In this document: in pieces, positions 44,821-51,695 of the stretch | Position numbering within the stretch: position 1 is the stretch's first letter | How the letters are laid out: each line of letters starts with the position of its first letter | Source: Desulfobacterales bacterium | GTDB lineage: Bacteria > Desulfobacterota > Desulfobacteria > Desulfobacterales > JAEINQ01 | Direction of reading: 5' to 3' | Assembly (NCBI GenBank): GCA_016342285.1 | Contig: JAEINQ010000047.1 | Location: forward strand, 1-51,695 | Length of the DNA: 51,695 nt | Translations under genes and position numbers: made by a program | Notes under the pieces: model-generated | What the model was told of the DNA's origin: nothing | The model's database searches: none | The model's input: only the letters and a program-made list of their open reading frames with translations

Positions 44821-44832
44821 GAATATATATTC
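44821..44832. promoter_or_regulatory. Palindrome upstream of tetR (candidate operator)
   Basis: GAATATATATTC is a perfect 12-bp palindrome 43 bp before the TetR-family start, in a strongly AT-rich promoter region between asnS and tetR (44580-44875). Autorepression by the TetR protein is a reasonable guess. The rest of the spacer shows no other clear site. Confidence 0.4.
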
Positions 44833-44875
44833 AATATATGACACTGAGTTCATAATTCGACGAAAGGTTCGCAAT

Positions 44876-45502
44876 ATGGCCATAAAAACCACCGATCTTT
44901 CCCGAAAGGAAAGGGAATTTTTTCAACAGAGGACCGAAGTTCTTGAGGCGGCCCTGGCACTGTTCGCACAGAAAGGGTTTCACCGGGTGACCATGCAGCA
45001 GATCGCCCGGAGGGCCGAATTTTCCGTGGGCAAGCTCTACAAATTCTTTGCCAACAAGTCAGAGCTCTATGATTGCTTGTTGGAGCAGACGGCAGAGGCC
45101 TTTGAGCGTCGGTTGACGTCGGCGCTGGCCTTGGGTGAAGACAGCATGGAGACCCTTCGAGCCTGCCTGACGGCGCGCATTGAGGTCTGGACCGAAAACA
45201 TCGCGGCCATTAGTCTATATATGACGGAAACCCAGGGTTCCCAATTCGGCCCTCACGCCAACCTCGAAACAAAATTCAAGGTCCAGTACCAAGGAAGCCT
45301 GAGGCGGGTCGCCGAGGTCTTCCAGCGCGGCATGGAGGCGGGGCTCTTTCGACAGGGAGACCCCTACCTGTACACCCTGGCCTTAGACGGCATCACCCAA
45401 AACCTGCTGCTGGCCTGGATGGAGCATCCTTCCGAGCCGGTGGTTGAGGCGGATCAAGTCCTGGATCTTCTGGTCCGGGGTATCGGACGTCAAGGAGGAT
45501 GA
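44876..45502 (+). CDS. TetR/AcrR-family transcriptional regulator
   Basis: The 208-residue protein has the typical N-terminal helix-turn-helix (AALALFAQKGFHRVTMQQIARRAEFSVGKLYKFF is the region, about 23-56), followed by an all-helical ligand-binding domain. AAAGG lies eight bases before the ATG. It ends four bases before the TolC-like gene and sits in the same transcript direction, so it very likely controls the efflux operon, de-repressing it when a pump substrate binds. The ligand is unknown. Confidence 0.92.
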   Translation: MAIKTTDLSRKEREFFQQRTEVLEAALALFAQKGFHRVTMQQIARRAEFSVGKLYKFFANKSELYDCLLEQTAEAFERRLTSALALGEDSMETLRACLTARIEVWTENIAAISLYMTETQGSQFGPHANLETKFKVQYQGSLRRVAEVFQRGMEAGLFRQGDPYLYTLALDGITQNLLLAWMEHPSEPVVEADQVLDLLVRGIGRQGG

Positions 45503-45506
45503 AACC

Positions 45507-46880
45507 ATGAAACGGACCCATGGGGGCAAAGCCCTCGGGCTGGCTATGATTCTGGCGCTGCTCTGGACCCCCGCCGCCGCGGCCGGCGACCGGCTCACCC
45601 TTGACCAGGCCGTGACCCGGGGACTGGCCAACAATCGGCTGATACGGGCGGCCATGGAGGCCTCCCGGGCTGCCGTTGCCGCCCAAACAAGTGCAAAATC
45701 GGATTTTTTTCCCGATCTTTCGGCCACCTATCAATATACCGGCCTGACCGATACCCCGTTCATGTATTTCACAAAGGCGGTGGTCAACCCGGGAGGATTA
45801 ACGGTCGGCTCCCAGCGGATCGAAGCCCCCACCGGCACCCGGGACAATTATGCCTGGTACCTTCGGCTCACCCAGCCGCTTTTTACCGGATTTGCCCTGA
45901 CCACCCGGTATAAAATGGCCGAAACCGGCATTGCCGCAAAACAGGTGGAGCGGGCCCAGGCCGAACTCGACGTGATCCGTCAGGTTAGACTGGCCTACGT
46001 TCAGATCCTGGCCGCCCAACGGCGCCTGGCGGTGGCCGAAGAGGCGGTGGCTGGCCTTCAGGCCCATGTCAAGGACGCCGAACGCTTTTACGACCAGGGG
46101 TTGATCCCCAACAATGACCTGCTCCAGTCCCAGGTGGCCCTGGCCGCTGCCGAGCAGCAGCGCGCCGAGGTTCAGGGCCGGGTCCGCATGGCCGTGGCAG
46201 CCCTGAATATCCTTATCGGTTACGACCTGGACCGGGACACCCAGGTGGCTGAAATCGCAGTGGAATCAACATTCATTCCGGAACTGGACACCCTGAGACG
46301 GGCCGCCCGGGACCAGCGACCCGAACCCCAGGCCCTGACCCTGGCCATCACCCAGATCGACCAGGGGATCAATCTGGCGCAAAGCGTTTACTATCCCCAA
46401 CTGGCCCTGGTGGGACAATACCAGCAGGAGGGAGACAACCCGGGGGCGAGTCGGAACAATTTTAGAAATGCCCAGAACGCCAGCATGACCCTTCAGGCCC
46501 AGTGGTTGTTTCATACCGGCGGAAAGACCCGGGCCGACGTGTCCCGGCTCAGGCACCAGCGAAAGGCGCTGGAGGAACGCCGGCTGGGCATTCAGGAGAG
46601 TATCGACCTGGAGGTCATGGATGTCCGGATCCGGCTTGAGGTGGCCGCCGGAAACATTGGCACCGCTGAAAAAGCGCTGGAACAGGCCCGGGAGAACCTG
46701 CGTATCACCACTCTGCGCTACCAGCAGCAGATTGCCACCTCCACGGAGGTTCTCGATGCCACCACGGCCAGAACCCAGGCCCAAACCAATTATTATGGCG
46801 CCCTTTACGGTTATGAGGCTGCCCGGGCAGAACTGGACCGCGCTGTGGGACGAAAAACGTTTGACCCTGCCAAAGGATGA
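45507..46880 (+). CDS. TolC-family outer-membrane efflux channel
   Basis: The 457-residue protein has a signal peptide (MKRTHGGKALGLAMILALLW then AAAAG). Two OEP repeats of long coiled-coil helices follow, the first near 30-230 and the second near 250-445 (LARNNFR-type and EQARENLRITTLRYQQQIAT segments). It forms the trimeric outer-membrane duct of a tripartite pump. I set the start at ATG 45507, since AAGGAGG lies eight bases upstream; the longer frame back to 45444 overlaps the regulator gene. Its stop overlaps the start of the adaptor gene (ATGA). Confidence 0.92.
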   Translation: MKRTHGGKALGLAMILALLWTPAAAAGDRLTLDQAVTRGLANNRLIRAAMEASRAAVAAQTSAKSDFFPDLSATYQYTGLTDTPFMYFTKAVVNPGGLTVGSQRIEAPTGTRDNYAWYLRLTQPLFTGFALTTRYKMAETGIAAKQVERAQAELDVIRQVRLAYVQILAAQRRLAVAEEAVAGLQAHVKDAERFYDQGLIPNNDLLQSQVALAAAEQQRAEVQGRVRMAVAALNILIGYDLDRDTQVAEIAVESTFIPELDTLRRAARDQRPEPQALTLAITQIDQGINLAQSVYYPQLALVGQYQQEGDNPGASRNNFRNAQNASMTLQAQWLFHTGGKTRADVSRLRHQRKALEERRLGIQESIDLEVMDVRIRLEVAAGNIGTAEKALEQARENLRITTLRYQQQIATSTEVLDATTARTQAQTNYYGALYGYEAARAELDRAVGRKTFDPAKG

Positions 46881-48091
46881 CAATACCCATGGAGAATCGT
46901 GAACCGAAAACAGGCAAGCTCGGCTTGGTGCTGGCCGCGGTGGCCATTGCGGCGTTTGTCGCCTTTACCGGGGTCAATGTGTACAAGGCCCGAACCCTGA
47001 AAATGACGTCCGAGGAAGGGGAAAAGCGCGTACCGGTGACCGCGACCCGGGCCCGGCGACAGTCCTTTGAACGGATTCTCGACCTGACCGGTGAGATCCG
47101 TCCCTGGAACGACCTGGTGGTCCTGCCCAAAATACCCGGTCAGGTCATTGAAGCGATTCTTCCCCACAAAGGCGACCGGCTGAAGAAAGGCGACCTGGTG
47201 GCCGTTCTCGATGACCGGGCGGTTCGTGCCCGAATCGCCGAGGCCGAGGCCGGCCTGGAAGCGGCCCGGGCGGGTTTTCATCAGGCTGAGGCCGGGCTGA
47301 AGGTGCTGGAAAAGGACCGGATGCGCCTGGAGGCCCTCTATGGGGAAAAAGCCGTGGCCCGGCAGAGACTGGACCACCTGGTCGGCCAGGTCGAAGCGGC
47401 CGAAGACGCCCGGCGTCTGGCCCAGGCACGGATCGGTCAGGCCGAAGCGGTGGTCCGTCAGCTTCGCATCGCCCTGGACGACCACCGGGTGGTGGCGCCC
47501 GAGGACGGAACCGTGATCGCCCGGTACCTCGATCCCGGGGCCATTTCAACCCCCGCCACCCCTATCCTGCGTCTGGCTGATGAAACCCGGATGAAAATCG
47601 TCACCTTTGTCACGGAAAAGGATTTTCCCTTTGTCGCTCTGGGGATGGCGGCGGAAATTCGGGTCGACGCCTATCCGGACCGGGTTTTTGCGGACCGGGT
47701 GGCCATCGTCAACCCGGCCTTCAGTCCGGCGACCCGCAGCAATGACATCGAAATTCACATGGACAACGCCGAAGGATATTTAAGGACCGGCATGTTTGCA
47801 CGGGTCCGGCTTTACCTGGGTAAAAAACAGGTGACGGCCGTGGATCGCGAGGCCCTGATCCGTATGCCGGGAACCGGTAGCGATTTTCTATTCGAGGTGG
47901 TCGACGGGCGGGCCGTGCTGAGAAATGTTCAAAAAGGTGGCAGCTTCGATCGGTTTGTTGAAATTCTCGACGGGATTGTGCCAGGGGCCGAGGTGGTGGT
48001 TTCCGGCCACGGCACGCTCCGCGACGGAGACGCCCTGCTGGTGGCCCCTTCCGCCGAAGAGGCGGCTAAAAGCCCGGGGGGCGGCCAATGA
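46877..48091 (+). CDS. RND efflux periplasmic adaptor (membrane fusion protein)
   Basis: This 404-residue HlyD/AcrA-type adaptor has one N-terminal membrane anchor (about 13-32). It then has a lipoyl-like half motif (IRPWNDLVVLPKIPGQVIEA), an alpha-helical hairpin (about 115-200, EAEAGLEAARAGFHQAEAGL), the second lipoyl half (VVAPEDGTVIARYLDPGAI) and beta-barrel domains. It links the RND pump to the TolC channel. It overlaps both neighbours by 4 bp (ATGA). ATG 46889 is an alternative start four codons in. Confidence 0.92.
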   Translation: MTIPMENREPKTGKLGLVLAAVAIAAFVAFTGVNVYKARTLKMTSEEGEKRVPVTATRARRQSFERILDLTGEIRPWNDLVVLPKIPGQVIEAILPHKGDRLKKGDLVAVLDDRAVRARIAEAEAGLEAARAGFHQAEAGLKVLEKDRMRLEALYGEKAVARQRLDHLVGQVEAAEDARRLAQARIGQAEAVVRQLRIALDDHRVVAPEDGTVIARYLDPGAISTPATPILRLADETRMKIVTFVTEKDFPFVALGMAAEIRVDAYPDRVFADRVAIVNPAFSPATRSNDIEIHMDNAEGYLRTGMFARVRLYLGKKQVTAVDREALIRMPGTGSDFLFEVVDGRAVLRNVQKGGSFDRFVEILDGIVPGAEVVVSGHGTLRDGDALLVAPSAEEAAKSPGGGQ

Positions 48092-51000
48092 AGCTTCCGG
48101 CATTTTCCGTTCGCCAACCCGTGGCCACCACCATGCTTTTTCTGGCCCTGGCCCTGCTGGGCGCCTTTTCGGCCTTTCGGCTCAGCGTCGACATGTACCC
48201 GGACATCGAACCACCGGTGATTTCCATCCTGACCTCCTGGCCCGGCGCCAGCGCCTCGGACGTGGAGAGCGAGGTGACCGAGGTTATCGAGAACTCGGTC
48301 AACGCCGTCAACAACCTCGACAATTTGACCTCCAAATCCATGGACAACCTGTCGCTGATTTCCTGCCACTTTGACTGGGGAACGGACCTGGACGTGGCCA
48401 GCAACGACCTTCGGGACAAACTGGAGTTCTCCCGGCGAAAACTCCCCGATGACGCCGACGCCCCGGTGCTGTTCAAGTTCAGCAGTGCCGTGGCGCCGGT
48501 CATGTTTATTACGGTGAGAGGGGAAAAGAGCTGGCCGCGGCTCCAGCACATCGTGGACAAGCAGGTCGGAGATGAACTCAAGCGGGTGCCCGGGGTGGGG
48601 GCCGTGATTCTGCACGGCGGGCTCAAGCGGCGGATCAACGTCTATTTTGACATGGCCAAGGTGGAGGGGTTTCATCTTTCCCTGCCAAAAATCAACCGGA
48701 TCCTCGACATGGAGAACATGAACGTGCCGGCCGGCCATATCAAGACCGGCCGAAAGACCCATTTCGTGCGGGTCCCGGGACGATTTGCCGACATGGACGA
48801 GATCCGCAACACCGTGGTCGGTTATTTTGAGCAGCGGCCGGTCAGCCTCAAGGACGTGGCCCGGGTGGAAGACGGCTACATGCCCACGGAGGAGCGCATC
48901 TGGGGAGAGGGGGATCCGGCCATCCTGATGATGGTTCAAAAGCAGACCGGCAAGAACACCGTCGATGTCATTGACCGGATCAAGGCGCGCCTGGACCGGA
49001 TCCGTCCCCAACTCCCTGCCGACGTTCGCATCGATATTCTCATCGACACCTCCGAAGACATCATCAATTCAGTCACCAATCTTCGGACCTCACTGTTGTG
49101 GGGAATCGGCTTCATCGTCCTGGTGACCGTGGTTTTCCTGAGGCGGATCCGGACGGTCTTTATTATTATTTTGATCATTCCCTGCTCCCTGGTGATCGCC
49201 TTTATCTTTCTGAACCTCTTCGGGTATACCCTGAACCTGGTCTCCCTCATGGCCCTGGCCATCGCTTCGGGGATGGTGGTGGACAACGGCATCGTGGTGC
49301 TGGAGAACATCATCCGGCACGTGGAAAAGGGTGAAAAGGTGACCGCCGCGGCCATCTTCGGCGCCAGTGAAATGGGCCTGGCCATCACCGCTTCGACCAT
49401 GACCACGGTGGTGGTCTTTGTGCCCCTGATGTTTCTCACCGGCCTGGCCGGCATCATGTTCAAACAGCTCGGGTTCGTGGTGGTCATTACCCTGCTGGCT
49501 TCCCTGGTCACGGCCCTGATGCTCACCCCCATGCTCACCGCCCGATGGGTGGTGGCCACCCCGACGACCCTCAAAACCCGCAAAGGGGTTTTCGGAAGGC
49601 TCTACGCCGTGACCGAAAAGGGGTTTGAAGCCGCCGAACAGGCCTATGGCAGCCTTCTCCGGTGGGCGCTCGGCCACACCCGGACAGTGATTTTCCTGGC
49701 CCTGGCGATTTTTGTCAGCAGCCTCTCCCTGATTCCCTTTCTTTCCACCTCTTTTTTCCCCGTAACTGACACTGGCGAGATATCGGTGAATTTCCGGCTG
49801 GCCGAAGGAACCCGTATTGAAGAGACCAGTCGGGTCATCGAGGCAATCCTCTCAACCATCCCGAAAGTGGTGGACCCGGCCTGGATCCGGCATACCTATG
49901 CCAAGGACGGCGAGGACGAGGAGGGCTACGGTGTGGCCCTCGGTTTTGAGCAGGGGCCCAATGTCGGCGAAGTCCGCTTTAAGATCATCGACCGCAACCA
50001 GCGGGGGGAGCCGGTAGAGGCCGTGGCCGACCGGCTCAGGAGGGAAATCGAGCGCATTCCGGGGCTGTCCAAGGTTCAGGTGGGTACCCAGAGCGGGGTG
50101 GATAGTGCCCTGATGGGCGGTCGAAAGCCCATCAGTCTGGAAGTGCTCGGCTACGACCTGAGCCAGAGTCTTGGGTTTGCCCAACAGCTCGAAGCGGAAC
50201 TCAAGGCCGTGCCCGGGTTGGTGGACGTGACCATTTCCCAGAAGGACCCCCGGCCGGAAGTCTGGATCGAAGTGGATCGGCGAAAGGCCGCCAGCCTCGG
50301 TCTCAACGTGGCCATGGTGGCTGCGACGCTGCGCAACTATTTTTACGGGGCCGAGGCCACTGAGTTCCGCGATTCCGGAGACAGCTTCAAGATTTTCACC
50401 CGGTTTTCAGAAGCGGACAAGGACCGACTGGCCAACCTGCCCGAGGTCCCGATCTTTGCCCCGGATGGACGGATGATCCGGCTTAAGGCCGTGGCCCGGG
50501 TGAAGGAAGGTCAGGGGCCCATTGAAATCGAGCGAAAGAACCGCCAGCGGATTATCAAGGTGGAGGGCAACACGTCGGGCCGGTCGTTGGGTGCGGTCAA
50601 TGCCGACGTTACGGCCCGGCTGGCCGGACTCGTCATCCCCCCGGGCATCTCCGTTCAATCCGGCGGGGACGTTGAGGAGCAGAAAAAGGCGTTTACCGAC
50701 CTGACCGTCCTGTTGATTCTGGGAATGGTCCTGGTTTACATGGTCATGGCCGCCTTGTTCGAAAACCTCAGGGATCCGCTGATCGTCATGTTTTCGGTTC
50801 CGTTTGCCTTTTCAGGCGTCCTGTACGCCTTCTACTTTACCGACACCAGCCTGGGGATGATTCCGTTCATGGGGGTCATCATGCTCATGGGGATCGTGGT
50901 CAACAACGCCATCGTCCTGCTGGACTACACGCTGTTGCTGCGAAAACGTGGCCTGGGCCTGGCCGACGCGGTCACCGCGGCCGGCCGCAGCCGGTTGCGG

Positions 51001-51186
51001 CCGGTGCTCATGACCACCCTGACGACTTTTTTCGGCATGGTCCCCATGGCGATGTCCAAAAGTGTTGGCGCCGAGGCCTGGAACCCGCTGGGCATCACCA
51101 TGCTCGGCGGGTTGTCGGTTTCCATGCTGGTGACCCTGGTGCTGGTACCGACCATCTACTACCTGTTTGAGCGGCGCAAGGCGTAA
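48088..51186 (+). CDS. RND-family efflux pump inner-membrane subunit
   Basis: The 1032-residue protein has the length and twelve-helix, two-repeat design of AcrB-type pumps. The N-terminus FSVRQPVATTMLFLALALLG fits the family. The two halves each carry a large periplasmic loop. Membrane helix four shows MALAIASGMVVDNGIVVLEN with the proton-relay aspartate, and the second half has GVIMLMGIVVNNAIVLLDY. It exports hydrophobic or amphipathic compounds using the proton gradient. It is encoded with its adaptor and outer-membrane partners in one overlapping operon. Confidence 0.95.
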   Translation: MKLPAFSVRQPVATTMLFLALALLGAFSAFRLSVDMYPDIEPPVISILTSWPGASASDVESEVTEVIENSVNAVNNLDNLTSKSMDNLSLISCHFDWGTDLDVASNDLRDKLEFSRRKLPDDADAPVLFKFSSAVAPVMFITVRGEKSWPRLQHIVDKQVGDELKRVPGVGAVILHGGLKRRINVYFDMAKVEGFHLSLPKINRILDMENMNVPAGHIKTGRKTHFVRVPGRFADMDEIRNTVVGYFEQRPVSLKDVARVEDGYMPTEERIWGEGDPAILMMVQKQTGKNTVDVIDRIKARLDRIRPQLPADVRIDILIDTSEDIINSVTNLRTSLLWGIGFIVLVTVVFLRRIRTVFIIILIIPCSLVIAFIFLNLFGYTLNLVSLMALAIASGMVVDNGIVVLENIIRHVEKGEKVTAAAIFGASEMGLAITASTMTTVVVFVPLMFLTGLAGIMFKQLGFVVVITLLASLVTALMLTPMLTARWVVATPTTLKTRKGVFGRLYAVTEKGFEAAEQAYGSLLRWALGHTRTVIFLALAIFVSSLSLIPFLSTSFFPVTDTGEISVNFRLAEGTRIEETSRVIEAILSTIPKVVDPAWIRHTYAKDGEDEEGYGVALGFEQGPNVGEVRFKIIDRNQRGEPVEAVADRLRREIERIPGLSKVQVGTQSGVDSALMGGRKPISLEVLGYDLSQSLGFAQQLEAELKAVPGLVDVTISQKDPRPEVWIEVDRRKAASLGLNVAMVAATLRNYFYGAEATEFRDSGDSFKIFTRFSEADKDRLANLPEVPIFAPDGRMIRLKAVARVKEGQGPIEIERKNRQRIIKVEGNTSGRSLGAVNADVTARLAGLVIPPGISVQSGGDVEEQKKAFTDLTVLLILGMVLVYMVMAALFENLRDPLIVMFSVPFAFSGVLYAFYFTDTSLGMIPFMGVIMLMGIVVNNAIVLLDYTLLLRKRGLGLADAVTAAGRSRLRPVLMTTLTTFFGMVPMAMSKSVGAEAWNPLGITMLGGLSVSMLVTLVLVPTIYYLFERRKA

Positions 51187-51506
51187 TGCCGGTAACAAAG
51201 GACGATAAGATGGAGATGAAAATGGTGATGGTGGTCTGCGATGCGGCTCATGAAGAGGCGGTCCTGGGCCTTCTGGAAGAGGCGGGGGTCTCGGGCTATA
51301 CCCATTGGCCCCGGGTCCTGGGGCGCGGCCAGCGCTCCGAGCCGAAAATGGATACGGCTGTCTGGCCGGGTTTCAACGCCGCCGTGGCGACGGCGGTGGA
51401 CGAGTCCACGGCAGGGCCCCTGATGGAGGCCCTGGCGACACTGAATGAAACCCTGGGCGGCAAGGGACTCAAGGCTTTTTGTTGGGTGCTGGATCGGGTG
51501 ATCTGA
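51186..51506 (+). CDS. PII-like transporter-associated protein (PG0541-type)
   Basis: This 106-residue protein has a ferredoxin-like PII-style fold pattern: strand MKMVMVVCDAAHEEAVLGLL, then GVSGYTHWPRVLGRG with a flexible loop, and FNAAVATAVDESTAGPLMEA. Such proteins are commonly encoded after RND pump genes and are thought to sense a ligand for the transporter. Its ATG overlaps the pump stop (TAATG). A shorter start at 51210 or 51216 (MEMKMVMVV) is possible. No terminator is visible in the following 189 bp (51507-51695). Confidence 0.75.
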   Translation: MPVTKDDKMEMKMVMVVCDAAHEEAVLGLLEEAGVSGYTHWPRVLGRGQRSEPKMDTAVWPGFNAAVATAVDESTAGPLMEALATLNETLGGKGLKAFCWVLDRVI

Positions 51507-51695
51507 ATAATAAAAAAAGAGCCCCAAGGTTGATGAACCGTAAAAAGTCCAAATTTACCACAAAGGCACAAAGTTAATAGCTTGTTATCATAATATATAT
51601 TTTTTGTGCGCGTTGTGTCTCGTATGTTGAAAGTTAATGAAAAGCCATGCAGGGAGGAGGAGGCGTTGCCCCCCATCCCCCAATGACGCGATCTA
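51507..51695. other. Right-edge non-coding stretch
   Basis: No convincing gene is visible. The sequence is AT-rich with an A-run (AAAAAAAGAGCCCC) just past the last stop and GC-rich only in the final 40 bases. It probably contains the end of the efflux operon transcript. Confidence 0.35.

Overview
The window looks like a chromosomal segment around the replication origin of a GC-rich, free-living, probably anaerobic Gram-negative bacterium. The best guess is a Desulfobacterota (Desulfobacteraceae-like) lineage. This rests on gene content: adenosylcobalamin-dependent ribonucleotide reductase, a LUD-domain protein, an RdgC-like gene beside dnaN/gyrB, a tripartite RND pump with a TolC partner, and many hairpin-rich intergenic repeats. 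The taxonomic call is inference, because no rRNA or tRNA gene was seen.

Layout. 1-3 kb (minus strand): a 5'-truncated 7TM/inactive-transglutaminase membrane protein, a UspA protein in the same frame, and a dipeptide epimerase. 3.1-23.1 kb (plus strand): a 20-kb co-directional block. It starts with a sigma-54-type activator whose receiver domain is degenerate and a small secreted or OB-fold-like protein. Next come a large MscS channel, a cation-chloride-cotransporter-like permease and a stand-alone glycogen-binding (CBM48) protein. It then holds a fused GH13-GH133 debranching enzyme, glycogen phosphorylase, glycogen synthase, a eukaryotic-type branching enzyme and a fused diadenylate cyclase-YbbR protein. 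Synthase, branching enzyme and cyclase overlap by 4 bp each, so c-di-AMP synthesis appears translationally coupled to glycogen synthesis, in a block that also carries osmotic and ion-transport genes. 23.1-31 kb: an accessory zone with a Fic protein (with a repeated operator-like motif), an AT-rich gene of unknown function, a lytic transglycosylase, OsmC and LUD proteins, an EamA transporter, and vapB with a truncated vapC. Several palindromic repeat elements separate these genes.

30.7-43 kb: the origin region. An EndoQ-UvrD helicase fusion reads leftward. A 250-bp AT-rich stretch with DnaA-box-like sequences (about 34.38-34.63 kb) looks like oriC. To its right, reading rightward, are an RdgC homologue split by a single in-frame TAA, dnaN, gyrB (overlapping, with no recF), nrdJ and thyA. 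Genes diverge from the proposed origin, as expected for leading-strand bias; dnaA is not in the window. 43.2-51.5 kb: asnS (minus), then a TetR regulator followed by a tightly coupled TolC/MFP/RND efflux operon ending in a PII-like transporter-associated protein.

The most interesting points are: (i) the glycogen / c-di-AMP / ion-channel block with eukaryote-like branching enzyme and fused debranching enzyme; (ii) the EndoQ-UvrD fusion beside the origin; (iii) two neighbouring-gene pairs separated only by one in-frame stop (UspA/7TM, RdgC halves); (iv) at least two families of dispersed palindromic intergenic elements, one of which always sits directly 3' of a stop codon.
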